From positions 4,526,001 through 4,590,000 of the forward strand of contig OU452198.1 in assembly GCA_911728435.2 (NCBI GenBank): DNA of 64,000 nucleotides, in the 5' to 3' direction. Positions 53,338-63,124 of this stretch are shown here, piece after piece. The DNA is from Apoderus coryli (Eukaryota > Arthropoda > Insecta > Coleoptera > Attelabidae). The position numbers were made by a program, and so were the translations under genes. The stretch's first letter is position 1. The number at the start of each line of letters is the position of its first letter. The notes under the pieces were generated by a model. That model was not told where the DNA came from and made no database searches. It saw only the letters and a program-made list of their open reading frames with translations.

Positions 53338-53685
53338 ATGAGGTGTATAGTGTTGTGGTGTAAAAATGAAAGTATCATTCCTGGTATTAAATATTTTCAG
53401 TAAGTTATTGTTTCGGGTTTCTAACAGTCTCAGTTTGAGTCAATATGATACCATTGACATGATACTCATTTTTAGCTTGACAAAAAAAAAGACATGATGT
53501 TTGGATGCGGGCATTGGGATCCTAGTACAGAAAATGTATGTGATGGGAATGTCATATGCAGTAAGCATTTCGCTGCAGAAGATATCATTTGTAGAGAAGA
53601 CGGCAAGAGGATCACCCTCGTACCCGATGCAGTTCCCAAACTTTTGTTGAAAAGAAGAGATTATGTAAATGAGAGTGGAAGTTAA
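53338..53685 (+). pseudogene. THAP DNA-binding domain of the P-like element, two exons
   Basis: Exon 1 (53338-53399) codes M-R-C-I-V-L-W-C-K-N...K-Y-F, with the first two THAP Cys ligands, and ends at a GTAAGT donor. After an intron ending TTTTTAG (53475), exon 2 codes R-H-D-V-W-M-R-A-L-G in one frame. It then codes STENVCDGNVICSKHFAAED in another, with the C-x-x-H ligands, and L-V-P-D-A-V-P-K-L, the A-V-P box. The frame change in exon 2 and an A9 tract that puts the exon join out of frame show decay. The domain would bind the element's termini. Confidence 0.78.
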
Positions 53686-53808
53686 ATTCTTAATCGTTTG
53701 ATATCAAGACACTGTTTACTTAAAAGCAGTCAGTCAAAAATGCATGATATGTATGTCAAGAATATATTTCCTACGTTGTGTAGGTATACAAAGTTCGTTT
53801 GAATTCTG

Positions 53809-54003
53809 TTGTTAAACTGGAATATACTTAATTATAGAATCCTCCATGAAATTGCTGAGAATAAAAGTTCTACCAACCATGTTTTGTCACAAAATACTAT
53901 TGCGAGTAGTACGGATGATATGGAAGTGGTTTACATGGACACGGAAAATATTCGTGAAATCACTGTTTCTTGCACCCCTTCTTTGAAGGCTGTAGAGAGG
54001 TAA
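53809..54003 (+). CDS. Small open frame in the P-like element
   Basis: Sixty-four codons including S-T-D-D-M-E-V-V-Y-M-D-T and ending E-R at a GTAAGAG-like donor (codon AGG/TAAGAG). It might be the linker exon between THAP and a coiled coil, but no family match is visible. Confidence 0.3.
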   Translation: MLNWNILNYRILHEIAENKSSTNHVLSQNTIASSTDDMEVVYMDTENIREITVSCTPSLKAVER

Positions 54004-54435
54004 GAGGCCTAAGGTGGTTGTATAAACAAACAAATATTATATAATAATAAAATAAATAATTAGAATGCTCAAGTCCTTACGATATTTTCCAATATTAGAA
54101 TTTTTACTTATTTCTCGTTTCTGCTTAGATTTATTATTATTGGGTTGTACCTGTTAGACAATAAAGTATTTATATATTTAATGTAATTTTTTATTTCTTA
54201 AATTCCTTTATTCCATTTTTTTATTTGAATTACCAAATGGTAAAATTTAATTTTAAATATACCTATAACAGTAATATTACATTTAATCAAAGCCGGTCCT
54301 GTTGAAAAATAAGTGACTGGTGATCATGCGCATTATGGACAGCTCTACACTTTTGGTTACATTTTTGTACTACGGGATTATCATTCTAGAGTATATATAT
54401 ATATATATATAATATAAGATTTCTGTGGTTGGATC

Positions 54436-55010
54436 CCACACAATTTGTCAATCGCTTAAAAAAATGCTGGTGTCGATTGGTCGAAAGAAATGCTCAAAAA
54501 ATACGATCGCGGTGCTTCGAAACACGTCTATGACATCGTGACAGGTGATGAATCGTGGATTTACGCGTATGAGCCCGAAAGAAAGATGAGCCAAATCCAA
54601 CAAAAGTTGTTTGCGCACGAAGCAGTCAATTCTGAGTGGTACACACCCATTTGTTTGCCAATTGTCTTCCAAGAAATAAGGAAAAACCAACCGCCGAAGA
54701 CGGATCACTCTTCACCACGACAATGCGAGCTCTCACACATCAGCTCAAACAACTGCATTTTTTTTTTTGCACCCAAAACATCGATTTGATGAGTCATCCG
54801 CCGTATAGTCCTGACTTGGCACCGAATGACTCCTTTTTATTCCCGTACGTAAAAAAACTGAGAGGTCAACGTTTTTCGACACCTGAGAAACGGTTGCTGC
54901 ATTCAGAATGCATGTTTTGGAGATACCTCAATCAAAGTGGCAAAAGTGCTTCGACAGTTGGTTCAAACGCATGCAAAAGTGTATAGATCTTCATGGGGAA
55001 TATTTTAAAG
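54436..55010 (+). pseudogene. Mariner transposase, catalytic part
   Basis: Beginning directly at the right GTTGGATC, frames code P-H-N-L-S-I-A, then LKKYDRGASKHVYDIVTGDE with the first catalytic Asp (T-G-D-E-S-W), and E-P-E-R. A deletion follows, then VNSEWYTPICLPIVFQEIRK, a garbled H-H-D-N-A region (LFTTTMRAL in frame, so the second Asp is not readable), and IDLMSHPPYSPDLAPNDSFL with the third Asp. It closes with K-L-R-G-Q-R-F-S-T-P-E. Multiple frameshifts; inactive. Confidence 0.88.
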
Positions 55011-55773
55011 TGATTTTCGATGATTAATATTTGTTGTTTTTTCTCTAATCCCGAAATATAAAAGGCAACCCTCGTACAACTGGTATAAATCAGAATCAAG
55101 CGCGTCTACCAACTGCCTCCAGAAAGAGTGGCGACCGATAGACAATATTTCGGGTAGATTTCATAGAGGTTTTACTGTCTATATTTAAATATACTGTGCC
55201 CTCGTATAGAATCTAAATGCATACAATATAGCGGAGTACATTATCTGAATTACCTTATTTATCCAAGGGCTTAAATGATACAACAAGGTACCTATCTAAA
55301 CTCTAAATAGCGTAGGTTTTGTAATTTAGCACACGATTATCTTGCAAGCTGTCTCCCGACTTACTTTTTTTTTCACTCCTCGCTCATGCTATATGTATGT
55401 ATTATATGTTTCCAACTTTCGTACAAGATCCCCATTGCAATCTTAATATCCTTAGCTCACAATGAAATCTACGTACAACCGCCTCATATATACATTGTGG
55501 ATTGGGGATGTGGTACAAGGAATATTTCGTGAATGGTTTCAGATCCCTGCAATATTTTTCCGACACCAATTTTATATGATCTCACCTAGGTATTCACAAA
55601 AAGGGGACACAAAAATGACAGGATTATAGGACTATTTGTCTTCGTAACAGTCGCCAAAGTATTCGAATCAATTTTGACAAAACTATGCGACATACCTTTT
55701 TAGAATACGAACTGGAATGTTAACAATCTGGACTAAAAGAAGCGCCATCTATTGATGTGTCGCATACTCATAA

Positions 55774-56140
55774 ATTAGTTTTGGCGGGAAATTTAAAATA
55801 ATATTAGTGAGGAATATTTCCAATAAATTTAAATAGTTACATATTATGATGCAACTATTAATTGTAGTTTTTCAAAAAATTATTAAAACGAGATAGTGTT
55901 CAAAATATTTTTGGAAAACTACAAAAAAAGTTGCACCATTATATGTTACACGACACAACAATTATTATTATAAAACATTTATTATTAAGAGGGGAATCTG
56001 AAACGGTTAGTTACAAAAATGGCCGCTAGTATGGTTGTATTCTTGGTTGCCTAAGGCTGTACTCATTTAAAAATATCCATTTCTTAAGTTACAACATATT
56101 TTAATATATTCTTCTCCTCACTAGGTGGCGCCAAAACTAA
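55774..56140. mobile_element. Foldback MITE
   Basis: TTAGTTTTGGCG(G) at 55775 and its complement (C)GCCAAAACTAA at 56129-56140 form the ends. GTTACATATTATGATGCAAC at 55837 mirrors GTTGCACCATTATATGTTAC at 55930. A segment between 55950 and 56100 is unpaired, as though inserted in one arm. Confidence 0.6.
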
Positions 56141-56144
56141 TACA

Positions 56145-56790
56145 TAGTGACCCTAAAATGTAATATTTCTATTTTGGGTAATCATTATTTTTATTCTTTT
56201 TTGTGCATATATTCGTTTGTAATACAGACTGTAAGTATAATATATTATTGGTACCTAGGTATTATATCTATATACAAGATATCAGCAAGTTATGTTCGAT
56301 ATACCTATAAGGTAGAGGTAGAGTGCACTTTTTGGAGTGATTGTATTGCAAAGATATTGCCCAATTTAGAACATAATTTAGCTCCACAATTCGGTTGCCT
56401 TTAATTATGTACTCATCTTGACTTTCCTTTTCTACAGTCAGTGGACAAGTGTTAATGCTAAAATGTAATTAAAAATACGTTGTTTTAATCACATGAAATT
56501 GTAGTATTAAGTACATGATATATAACCCTTCATATTCATCTGATGAAATACACCCCGCTTCCTTTTTGTCATGCTTTTCATCCGTAAAAGCATAAGATCT
56601 TAAATCATAACTTTCAGATCTAAAAAAAATAATATATATATTATTTTCAGACCTTTTTTTCTTTTATAGTAATCGCACCTACCCTTGACTGGTCACGGTT
56701 GTTATTACATCTTCATAGACTTGCGTTTCATTAATATTGTTATTTATATTATTTTCATTCCGCCCAGGTCTAGAATGAATTTTATTTATA
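56145..56790. other. Region without recognisable gene
   Basis: No gene recognised; the 85-codon frame at 56147-56404 has no signature. Confidence 0.35.
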
Positions 56791-56795
56791 TAACA

Positions 56796-57663
56796 TATAC
56801 AGGGTCTCCTATGGTGATGACACATTAGAATATTTCAGAGACTACCTTGAATTGAATTTCAAAAATTTCGGCATCTAAATATGGTCTACTCAAATCACAT
56901 AATAGCAACTGCATAACACCTTCGGTTCTGCCAGAAGTTGATGGCGACTTTGTTGTTTTAAATAGAACGTTCTATATTTTATTACATTTTTAGATTCTAC
57001 GTGAGTTTGTAGACATGTTTCCTGTATCATGTTGTATGCCTAATTCCAATGAAAAGGATGTTAGAAAAACAGTTGAAAAGTTTATCTTACTTATCATTAA
57101 AAATGAGGGCAATTTTGTAACAGGTGTTCGATGATAAGTAAGATAAAATTAGAAAAATATATGTACCATTTGAAAAAATTGATTTTCAAATGTACTTTCT
57201 AACATCCATTTGTATGTATGTATCTATACTTTTTTGACCACCTCGTATGAATAAATCTGAAAATATCTTATGGAATCGGAGACCTTACTTTCTAAGAAAA
57301 CACATATAAAATAATTAACAGAGACGTCCTTATGAGAAAAAATTAATATTATTTGGTCCTAAAATGTAAATTTTGACATAAATCTTGATAAAAGCACGTC
57401 AGAAACGACTGAAATTAGGCATACAACATGATACAGGAAACATGTCTACAATCTTACGTAGAATCCAAAAATGTAATAAAATATAGGATGTTCTATTTAA
57501 AATAACAAAGTCGCCATCAACTTCTGGTAGAACCGGAAGTGTATACAGTTGCTATTGTGTTATTTGAGTAGACCATATTTAGATGCCTAAATTTTTGAAA
57601 TTCAATTCAAGGTATAGTCTCTGAAATATTCTAATGGGTCGGCACCATAGGACACTCTGTATA
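56796..57663. mobile_element. MITE with about 250-bp terminal inverted repeats
   Basis: The left arm (56796-57050) TATACAGGGTCTCCTATGG is mirrored by the right arm (57411-57663), which ends CCATAGGACACTCTGTATA. Arms pair through GGCATACAACATGATACAGG. The centre contains a second inverted pair (GGATGTTAGAAA at 57057, TTTCTAACATCC at 57197). TATATAAC occurs next to both ends, but TA is the safer target duplication. The terminal motif is the common ACAGGGTGTCC type. Confidence 0.8.
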
Positions 57664-57669
57664 TAACTT

Positions 57670-58825
57670 TAGAAAATGAGTTTGACAAAATACCCAGTGA
57701 CATTAAAAAAAATTGTCTCTGATTGAACCTATATTTCGCATAGAAATAAACATTTTTATATACCTACTTACCTTTGAGAATTTAAATGTATAGGACTTCC
57801 CTCCGAAAAATCTTCAACTACATCATTTCCATTAGTTTCGCTCTAAATTTTTTAAATATGAAACTAAGGAAAAAAAATGGTGTCGTCATATTGCCCAAAT
57901 ATTCCTTTTCCAATATATTTTTTTTAAATGTTAGGCAACTTAACTAATTTGCGTAAAAATTAGTATCTCTTAATGGCATGTTATTGTATTTTCTTAAATC
58001 TGAGTTTAACTGTAATTAATTTGGTTATTAAAATAATTGACATCATCTGACTAACATTTTTGATTTGAGGAAATCAAGTTATACTCATTTATACGACGAT
58101 AAATCTTGGATACTAATTCTGAACACGCTGTATAACTTAAAAGAAGAGTATCAATAAGTTAAATGAAAGCTGGTTATCACCAACGTAAACAGTTTTTCTT
58201 GAAATTTACTATATACTCGAAAATATTATGTAGATCGGTACTGGGTTATTCTACGTAAATAACAAACTGCCCAATTGGTTCGTAAATAATTTTACTTATA
58301 AAAAAAACTAATACTACAAATAACACGAAATAACACAAAACTAGGTCTTCGCTTATCATCTGGTTATAGTTACAATAATTAGGTATACGTACATAAAAGG
58401 GATGAATGAAAGATAGAAATAGATATTATATTTATGGTGTATGTGAAAAACTGGTTCTATTGTCCTCGGTGGTAAGTATATCGATTATTGCGGAATGTTT
58501 TAGATATTGTCAACAGATTATTTTTGTCTTGCTGTGTATAAATTGAAAAAAAAGTGAACTGTAAGCGGCGCCCATAGCGACATCTCTTCAATGCTGTCCC
58601 AACTACAAACATAATGTTCGGTCGGTAAATTTATAAAGAAATTATAAGAAAATGGCGGATATTTGAAGGGAAATATGAGATATTTTTTTATATATGGATA
58701 TTGTCTAATACAGAAAGTTTTCACGTACAATTTTAATTACAAGTGATTGTTAAATATATAAATTAGGTAATAAAGCAATATTATCATTATTAAATATTAG
58801 AATCATAGCACAAAATGAGGAAAAA
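57670..58825. other. Region without recognisable gene
   Basis: GAACACGCTGTATAAC at 58122 is a terminal-motif variant. The 58518-58730 minus frame is not recognised. Confidence 0.35.
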
Positions 58826-58829
58826 GTTG

Positions 58830-59335
58830 CTGACTTTGAACTCAATTTATTAAGTAATTATTTATTGTTGTAGCCTCAAAATACCTTATTACCTAATCCA
58901 AACCTTAGTCTTTAAAACCCTATTAAAATTTTTGCTACCAGATACGTATTAGTGGAGATTTCCATCCACAAAAGTATATCTGTAAATTTGAAAAAATTAC
59001 CCATGTTTGAACTCAATTTATGAGTTAACTATTTAATCTTTCCGCTTGAAAATACTTCATTACCTAATCCCATCTTTTGTCTTTAAAACCCTATAAAAAT
59101 TTTTGCTAGCAGATACGTCTTAGTGGCGACTACCATGCGCAAAATTATGCCTGCAAAGCGAAATATGATGATTTTCTAACTCTGTTTTTGAACTAACTAT
59201 CCAATATTTCAAATTCAAAATACTTCAATACCTAATCCCATCTTTACTCTTTAACTCCCTATCAAAATTTTTGCTACCAGATACGTATTAGTGGAGTCTA
59301 CCATGCGCAAAAATAGGTCTGCAAACGATTGTATT
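58830..59335 (+). repeat. Satellite-like array, three units of 168-171 bp
   Basis: AATTTTTGCTA(C/G)CAGATACG(T) recurs at 58928, 59099 and 59267. Each is preceded by ATTACCTAATCC-like and TCTTTAA(A/C)(A/T)CCCTAT blocks and followed by TTAGTGG(A/C)G. The units are diverged by substitutions and small indels. Confidence 0.8.
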
Positions 59336-59610
59336 CAAACGCCCCTCTTAAAATAGAAACGCACAATTAACAATATTATTTAACAATTTAATTTAGTCAA
59401 AAAGTAGGTAGTAGGTACACAATAAAGTTTATAATTTAAAAAAATAAATAAAAAAACATACTAGTTACGTTCTTGGAATATTCTTTCGATGTGCTAGGGC
59501 TAGGCCTGTCATCGATGACCATGGGGTAACTTATACTAGGGTCACCGACGGATTCCTAGAGGGTTCCAACTTTCTTCGTTTTGTACCAGGTGCCTCCTCT
59601 ATAAATTCAA

Positions 59611-59988
59611 TTATTTCATAAAAACATGTACCACATTTAATGAGGTACGTGGTTTTCTTACCTGTATTAAGTTAGATATTGGTGTTGCATTCCATTTAAG
59701 GCCTCTTCGACACCCAAACTGAAAATCATCCGGAACAAAATGTTTCGCACACACTAGATAAATTTTATGTATTTTATCAAAAGGAATGTTAAATAAGCGG
59801 GGGTTATTTATATTTGCCAACCACTTTATTAGCAGTTCTGGTTCTTTATTAGCGTTCGGAAATCGGAAAAAACTACCATTCTTAATCTCACAGTTGGGAA
59901 CACAACATTTTTTTTGCCGATCTAACTTCTCCAACAAAAAGAGCCATAATAATTCAAATAACACACACTGAACGCAATTTGTATGCAC
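59611..59988 (-). CDS. THAP-domain exon
   Basis: The minus strand codes K-K-C-C-V-P-N-C, then GSFFRFPNANKEPELLIKWL, then Y-L-V-C-A-K-H-F-V-P-D-D-F and GLKWNATPISNL. All four C2CH ligands, the F-P and W positions and the terminal A-T-P box are intact, with no internal stop. The coding part ends at CAG/GTAAGAAA (exon end 59662), a good splice donor, so the frame running on to 59611 is intronic. The 25 residues before K-K-C-C are unlike a THAP start. The true start may be at a spliced acceptor (GTTAG near 59930). It may be a host THAP gene or part of a P/Kolobok element; no partner exon was found. Confidence 0.65.
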   Translation of the reverse strand: MHTNCVQCVLFELLWLFLLEKLDRQKKCCVPNCEIKNGSFFRFPNANKEPELLIKWLANINNPRLFNIPFDKIHKIYLVCAKHFVPDDFQFGCRRGLKWNATPISNLIQVRKPRTSLNVVHVFMK

Positions 59989-59999
59989 AATTTTGAATT

Positions 60000-60540
60000 A
60001 AACAAACTTTTAAACGCACTATTTTTTCAAACTCTTAACGCAAAAAATTAAAATAAGACTTCAAATTATACCACACCCTTTTGTAGGAAATACCAAAATA
60101 TTTTAAACATAAAATAGGGGGATGTTTTGTGATTTTAAAATGCAAAATTTTTTTTAGCGACACCTTGCGATAGGAAGTCAAACTAAACGTAGTAGAACAG
60201 ACAGTTTTCTTCACTTTTCGTTTGCAGCGCCTCTCCTGACTGTTCGCATAGTTAAAAACAGTGTCCCACTCTCTGCCATTTAAGTTAATCTTCTAAGGGG
60301 GTATGTTTTGTGACACTGACGACTGTCGAAGTGCAGCTGTGTTGAGCGCGGCAACAAGATGGAGAGGTGGTCTTTTGGGGGTTTATTAAAAACGGACCTG
60401 ACGGTGGCCCATCTAGCTTGTAGAATGAATGTTGCGTGTAAGTAGAATGCAGTATAGTCCTGAAAGGCACAATAAGCTTTCTTCAAGGCTGAAGTACGTC
60501 ATTCGTACACGCGGGGGGTTATAATAATTAGAAGAGTGTG
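60000..60540. other. Region without recognisable gene
   Basis: Frames at 60280-60486 (minus) overlap each other without a family signature. GC-richer than the flanks. Confidence 0.3.
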
Positions 60541-60547
60541 CTAGTGG

Positions 60548-60739
60548 ATGACGAAATTGAAGACAAAAAAACCGTTTGTATATTCTCTGAGGCAGATGGA
60601 TGTAAGGTATATGTCGAAGTCAATTACAGTGGCATCGGGTGTTACACAAGGGGGTAATCTCGGTTCACTCATTTTCAACTCATTTAAATGCCACTCAAAT
60701 TGTTTACTTTTTGCGTATGACTTTAAGTATTTAAGATAG
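60548..60739 (+). pseudogene. LINE reverse transcriptase fragment
   Basis: The frame codes K-S-I-T-V-A-S-G-V-T-Q-G-G-N-L-G-S-L-I-F and then CLLFAYDFKYL. This aligns with the S-G-V-P-Q-G-S-x-L-G-P-L-L-F and L-L-F-A-D-D motifs of LINE RTs. Both positions are mutated (P to T, D-D to Y-D), and the segment between them is shortened. It is a remnant of about 60 residues, also present in the second copy at 63125-63290. Confidence 0.7.
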
Positions 60740-61178
60740 GAACATTCAACAGTTTTATATTTATTGGGGCTTACAATGTGGTTGTAATATGCCGCCTGAA
60801 TGTCTGAGCATATATACCTATATATTCATTCTTTGTAAAACTATTTGCATGACACTCATCCTCAGGTCTGTGCGAGTCAGTTTCACGAAAACTCTAAGGA
60901 AATGCTGCTGGTAAATCAAAAGATTTGTAATCGTCAATCTATCTATCATCTAGTGACATACAAGCTCTGATGTTAAATGGGTAACCAATTAATCCAAAAA
61001 TTTGGTAGTCCTTTAGGTTCTCTCAATCACCAGATTTGAAGAGCAGATCGACAAACATATTCCTCATATAAATTAAGGTGGCACACCATCAGAACCAAAG
61101 GAGAGTTTAGACTTTAACTGCGAAATACCCTGGAAAAGATCACCAATGACAGTCTGGTATATTATATGAAGACCATTT

Positions 61179-61915
61179 CTGCCGTCATTAAGCTATAATG
61201 ACGTTATCTACCAAAATCATGTTTCGAGTTACGCTTGAAAAACCGGGAAATAATCACAAAATGATGCTTCTTGATTATTATAAGTCATCTGAGAGACTTT
61301 GAGGTATCAATAGATCTAATAGAGCACTTTCAAATTGTCATAATTTCAATTCGTAACAATGAGTTAAACTTAACATAAACAGGGTTTGTGCTTTTTTACC
61401 TAGCATTCTTCTAATTATCGGCGTATAAAACTACGACTAAAATGCCGTTAAGTCTACCTTAACGACATTTTAGTGTTTGGTTTTCGATTAGTTTTATTGG
61501 CATTTACGAGACTTAAAAAAATATCATCAATTTTTAAACTTAAAAGCCGCTAAAGACCGTAACGTTGTTATAGCTTAGCATTATTAGGACTTTTGTAACT
61601 AACCATAGTTTGCTTGATACGTCTAAAGTCACATAGCCACATTTAAGACTAGTAAATGTAGATAATTTTTGATTCAAATTTATAAATTTTTAACGGCTTT
61701 TTAGGTTAGTTAAGATTCTTAACTGTGTTTTAGCTTGTAAACATCTAAATAAAAGTCATTTAACGGCGTTTTTCTTTTTTCTATATTGAAAACTATAGAG
61801 GCTAAAAGAAATTTGCGTAGACAGATTGATAGAGATTTTTTTTCTGATTAAGATGATATCAAAAACTCAAAATTGTTGAAATGTTGGATAACGGATTGTA
61901 GCTTAAGGACGGCAG
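61179..61915. mobile_element. MITE with 4-bp (ATTT) duplication, 737 bp
   Basis: Termini CTGCCGTCATTAAGCTATAA and, inverted, CTGCCGTCCTTAAGCTACAA. ATTT precedes (61175-61178) and follows (61916-61919) the element. The right copy of the segmental duplication reads GACCATTTATGC without the element and so gives the empty site. A central palindrome AAAATGCCGTTAAG...CTTAACGACATTTT lies at 61440-61478. The superfamily is unknown; 4-bp duplications occur in Sola and a few others. Confidence 0.85.
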
Positions 61916-62025
61916 ATTTATGCGTCTGCTAACATCACTTAAAATATTTGGGTATCAGCAACGCTTCTGACGGTGGCCTCCAAGAGTTCGGTCGTCGATC
62001 TTAAATGAAAATGTTTATTATTGCT

Positions 62026-62960
62026 ATGGCAGAATTAACGGAAAAGCAAATAATTGCAATTTTGATAATGGTGGGCTACGGTGATAGAAAACGCTGTTAT
62101 AAAGAAGTGTGACTTTTTCATTAGTTGTATCCTAACCGGCTAAAATTCACAAACTAAAAACGGGAAGATGTCATTTTGTTTTGAAAACCCGCAAGGGAAA
62201 TGAGTCAAGAACACGATATTTCTCAAAGATCTATAGTGAAGTTACTAAAAAAAGAACATTTTCCATCCATACAAAATACAGCTGGTTCAAGAGCTTGAAG
62301 ATGCAGAATTTTAGCTGCGTCTTGAATTTTCCAATGTCATGTTAGACCAAATTAACTTGAATTCAAACTTTACAAAAAAACATTCTTTTCACTTTTTGCA
62401 AAAAGATGGATTGGTCGTCGAGGAGCTATCGGATGGCCCCCCGCTCGCAAGATTTGACACCCTGTGCATAGTCTAATAAATAATATACTAGTCCCCGCAC
62501 TTGAACAAATGCAGCCGTTTTGCCGTTGGTATTTAGCCCCTTCGCAGAGCCTCTCTCGTCTAGACTTCTGGTGCACCGGTGCCCAGAATTTCTCTTCGTT
62601 GTCTACAATACGCAGTCTATAAAGTAAGCGTAGGTATTTAAACAACAGCAAAGCAAGTTTTCACTCGTTCGCTACTCTCCTTTTTACTTTTCTCTCACCC
62701 GTATTCGTACAGTTTATTTGTGTGGCCCTACAAGTCACAGTGCGGGGACTATTATATTATTTATTAGACTGTGCCCTTTGATTTCTGTCTTTGGGGTCAC
62801 TTGAAGAATAGCATCTACAAAAACAGGCCAATTAATTTGGAAGGACTGAGAGCTAAAGTTATTGGAGAATCTAGAAGAATATTACCTGTCATGCTAGTAA
62901 AAAGTCAAAAATTCATTTGAAAGGAGACTCCAATTTTGCGCAAAAAACAACGGACAACAT
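62026..62960 (+). pseudogene. DUF4817-type DDE transposase relic, split by a MITE
   Basis: From ATG 62026 the frame codes M-A-E-L-T-E-K-Q-I-I-A-I-L-I-M-V-G-Y-G-D-R-K-R-C, the DUF4817 helix-turn-helix start common in insect IS630/Tc1-mariner-type transposases. Then follow S-Q-E-H-D-I-S-Q-R-S-I-V-K-L-L-K-K-E-H-F, a degraded middle, and a W-x-x-R-S-Y-R-M-A-P-R-S-Q-D-L-T-P block. After the inserted element (62470-62770) come DFCLWGHLKN and PINLEGLRAKVIGESRRILP, the block after the last catalytic residue. Several frameshifts. Confidence 0.75.
62470..62770. mobile_element. 301-bp MITE nested in the transposase relic
   Basis: AGTCTAATAAATAATATA plus CTAGTCCCCGCACT at the left is mirrored by AGTGCGGGGACTATTATATT plus ATTTATTAGACT at the right (32 bp, one mismatch). 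GTGC lies at or near both borders but the exact duplication is ambiguous. The transposase frame is continuous across it. Confidence 0.8.
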
Positions 62961-63124
62961 TTCTTGAACTTGCAGTTTTTAATATTAGGTAGTTGGATTC
63001 GATTTTCTTTTTACCAATTGTTTTTTGAATTAAATTGTTATTTGTTTGTATATTCACATTTTATTTGACAAGTTTTTCAATTAACAGCTACAATGTCAAT
63101 TTTAATGATTGATGAAAAAAAAAA

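Larger units (their letters stand above)
52794..54427 (+). mobile_element. P-superfamily-like element, non-autonomous, with THAP coding
   Basis: Termini CATAGAAATCTTATATTATA and, inverted, CACAGAAATCTTATATTATA start with CA, as P-element termini do. They run through a CTCTAGAATG block and a subterminal CAGTCACTTATTTT(T)CA inverted pair about 110-140 bp inside. The 8-bp duplication GTTGGATC fits the P superfamily. The 1634-bp body holds THAP-domain exons but no P-type catalytic domain. Kolobok also uses THAP but duplicates TTAA, so it is less likely. Confidence 0.8.
52455..55076 (+). mobile_element. Mariner element split by a P-like element
   Basis: The right end is well defined: AAAAGGCAACCCTCGTA with TA at 55075-55076. 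The left end is unclear; GACTGGGGTTGTTAGTTGTA at 52453 is a possible decayed TIR. The transposase N-terminus lies at 52568-52790 and its catalytic part at 54436-54990. The P-like insertion (52794-54427) separates them. The mariner itself had already lost an internal segment (between the VVPKTI block and the VKKICSRWIP block) before or apart from the insertion. Confidence 0.75.
60548..62960 (+). repeat. Segmental duplication, left copy (with two insertions)
   Basis: The unit matches 63125-64000 in the same orientation: LINE RT fragment, then a non-coding block with GGTGGCACACCATCAGAACC, then a DUF4817-type transposase. Two MITEs (61179-61915 and 62470-62770) lie in this copy; the first is clearly absent from the right copy. 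The right copy runs past the window, so the full length is unknown. Confidence 0.8.

Noticed and set aside
56787..57667. TATATAAC on both sides of the long-TIR MITE as an 8-bp target duplication
   Set aside because: Using it makes the TIRs end asymmetrically; a TA duplication gives symmetric ends, so the 8-bp match is probably partly chance in TA-rich DNA.
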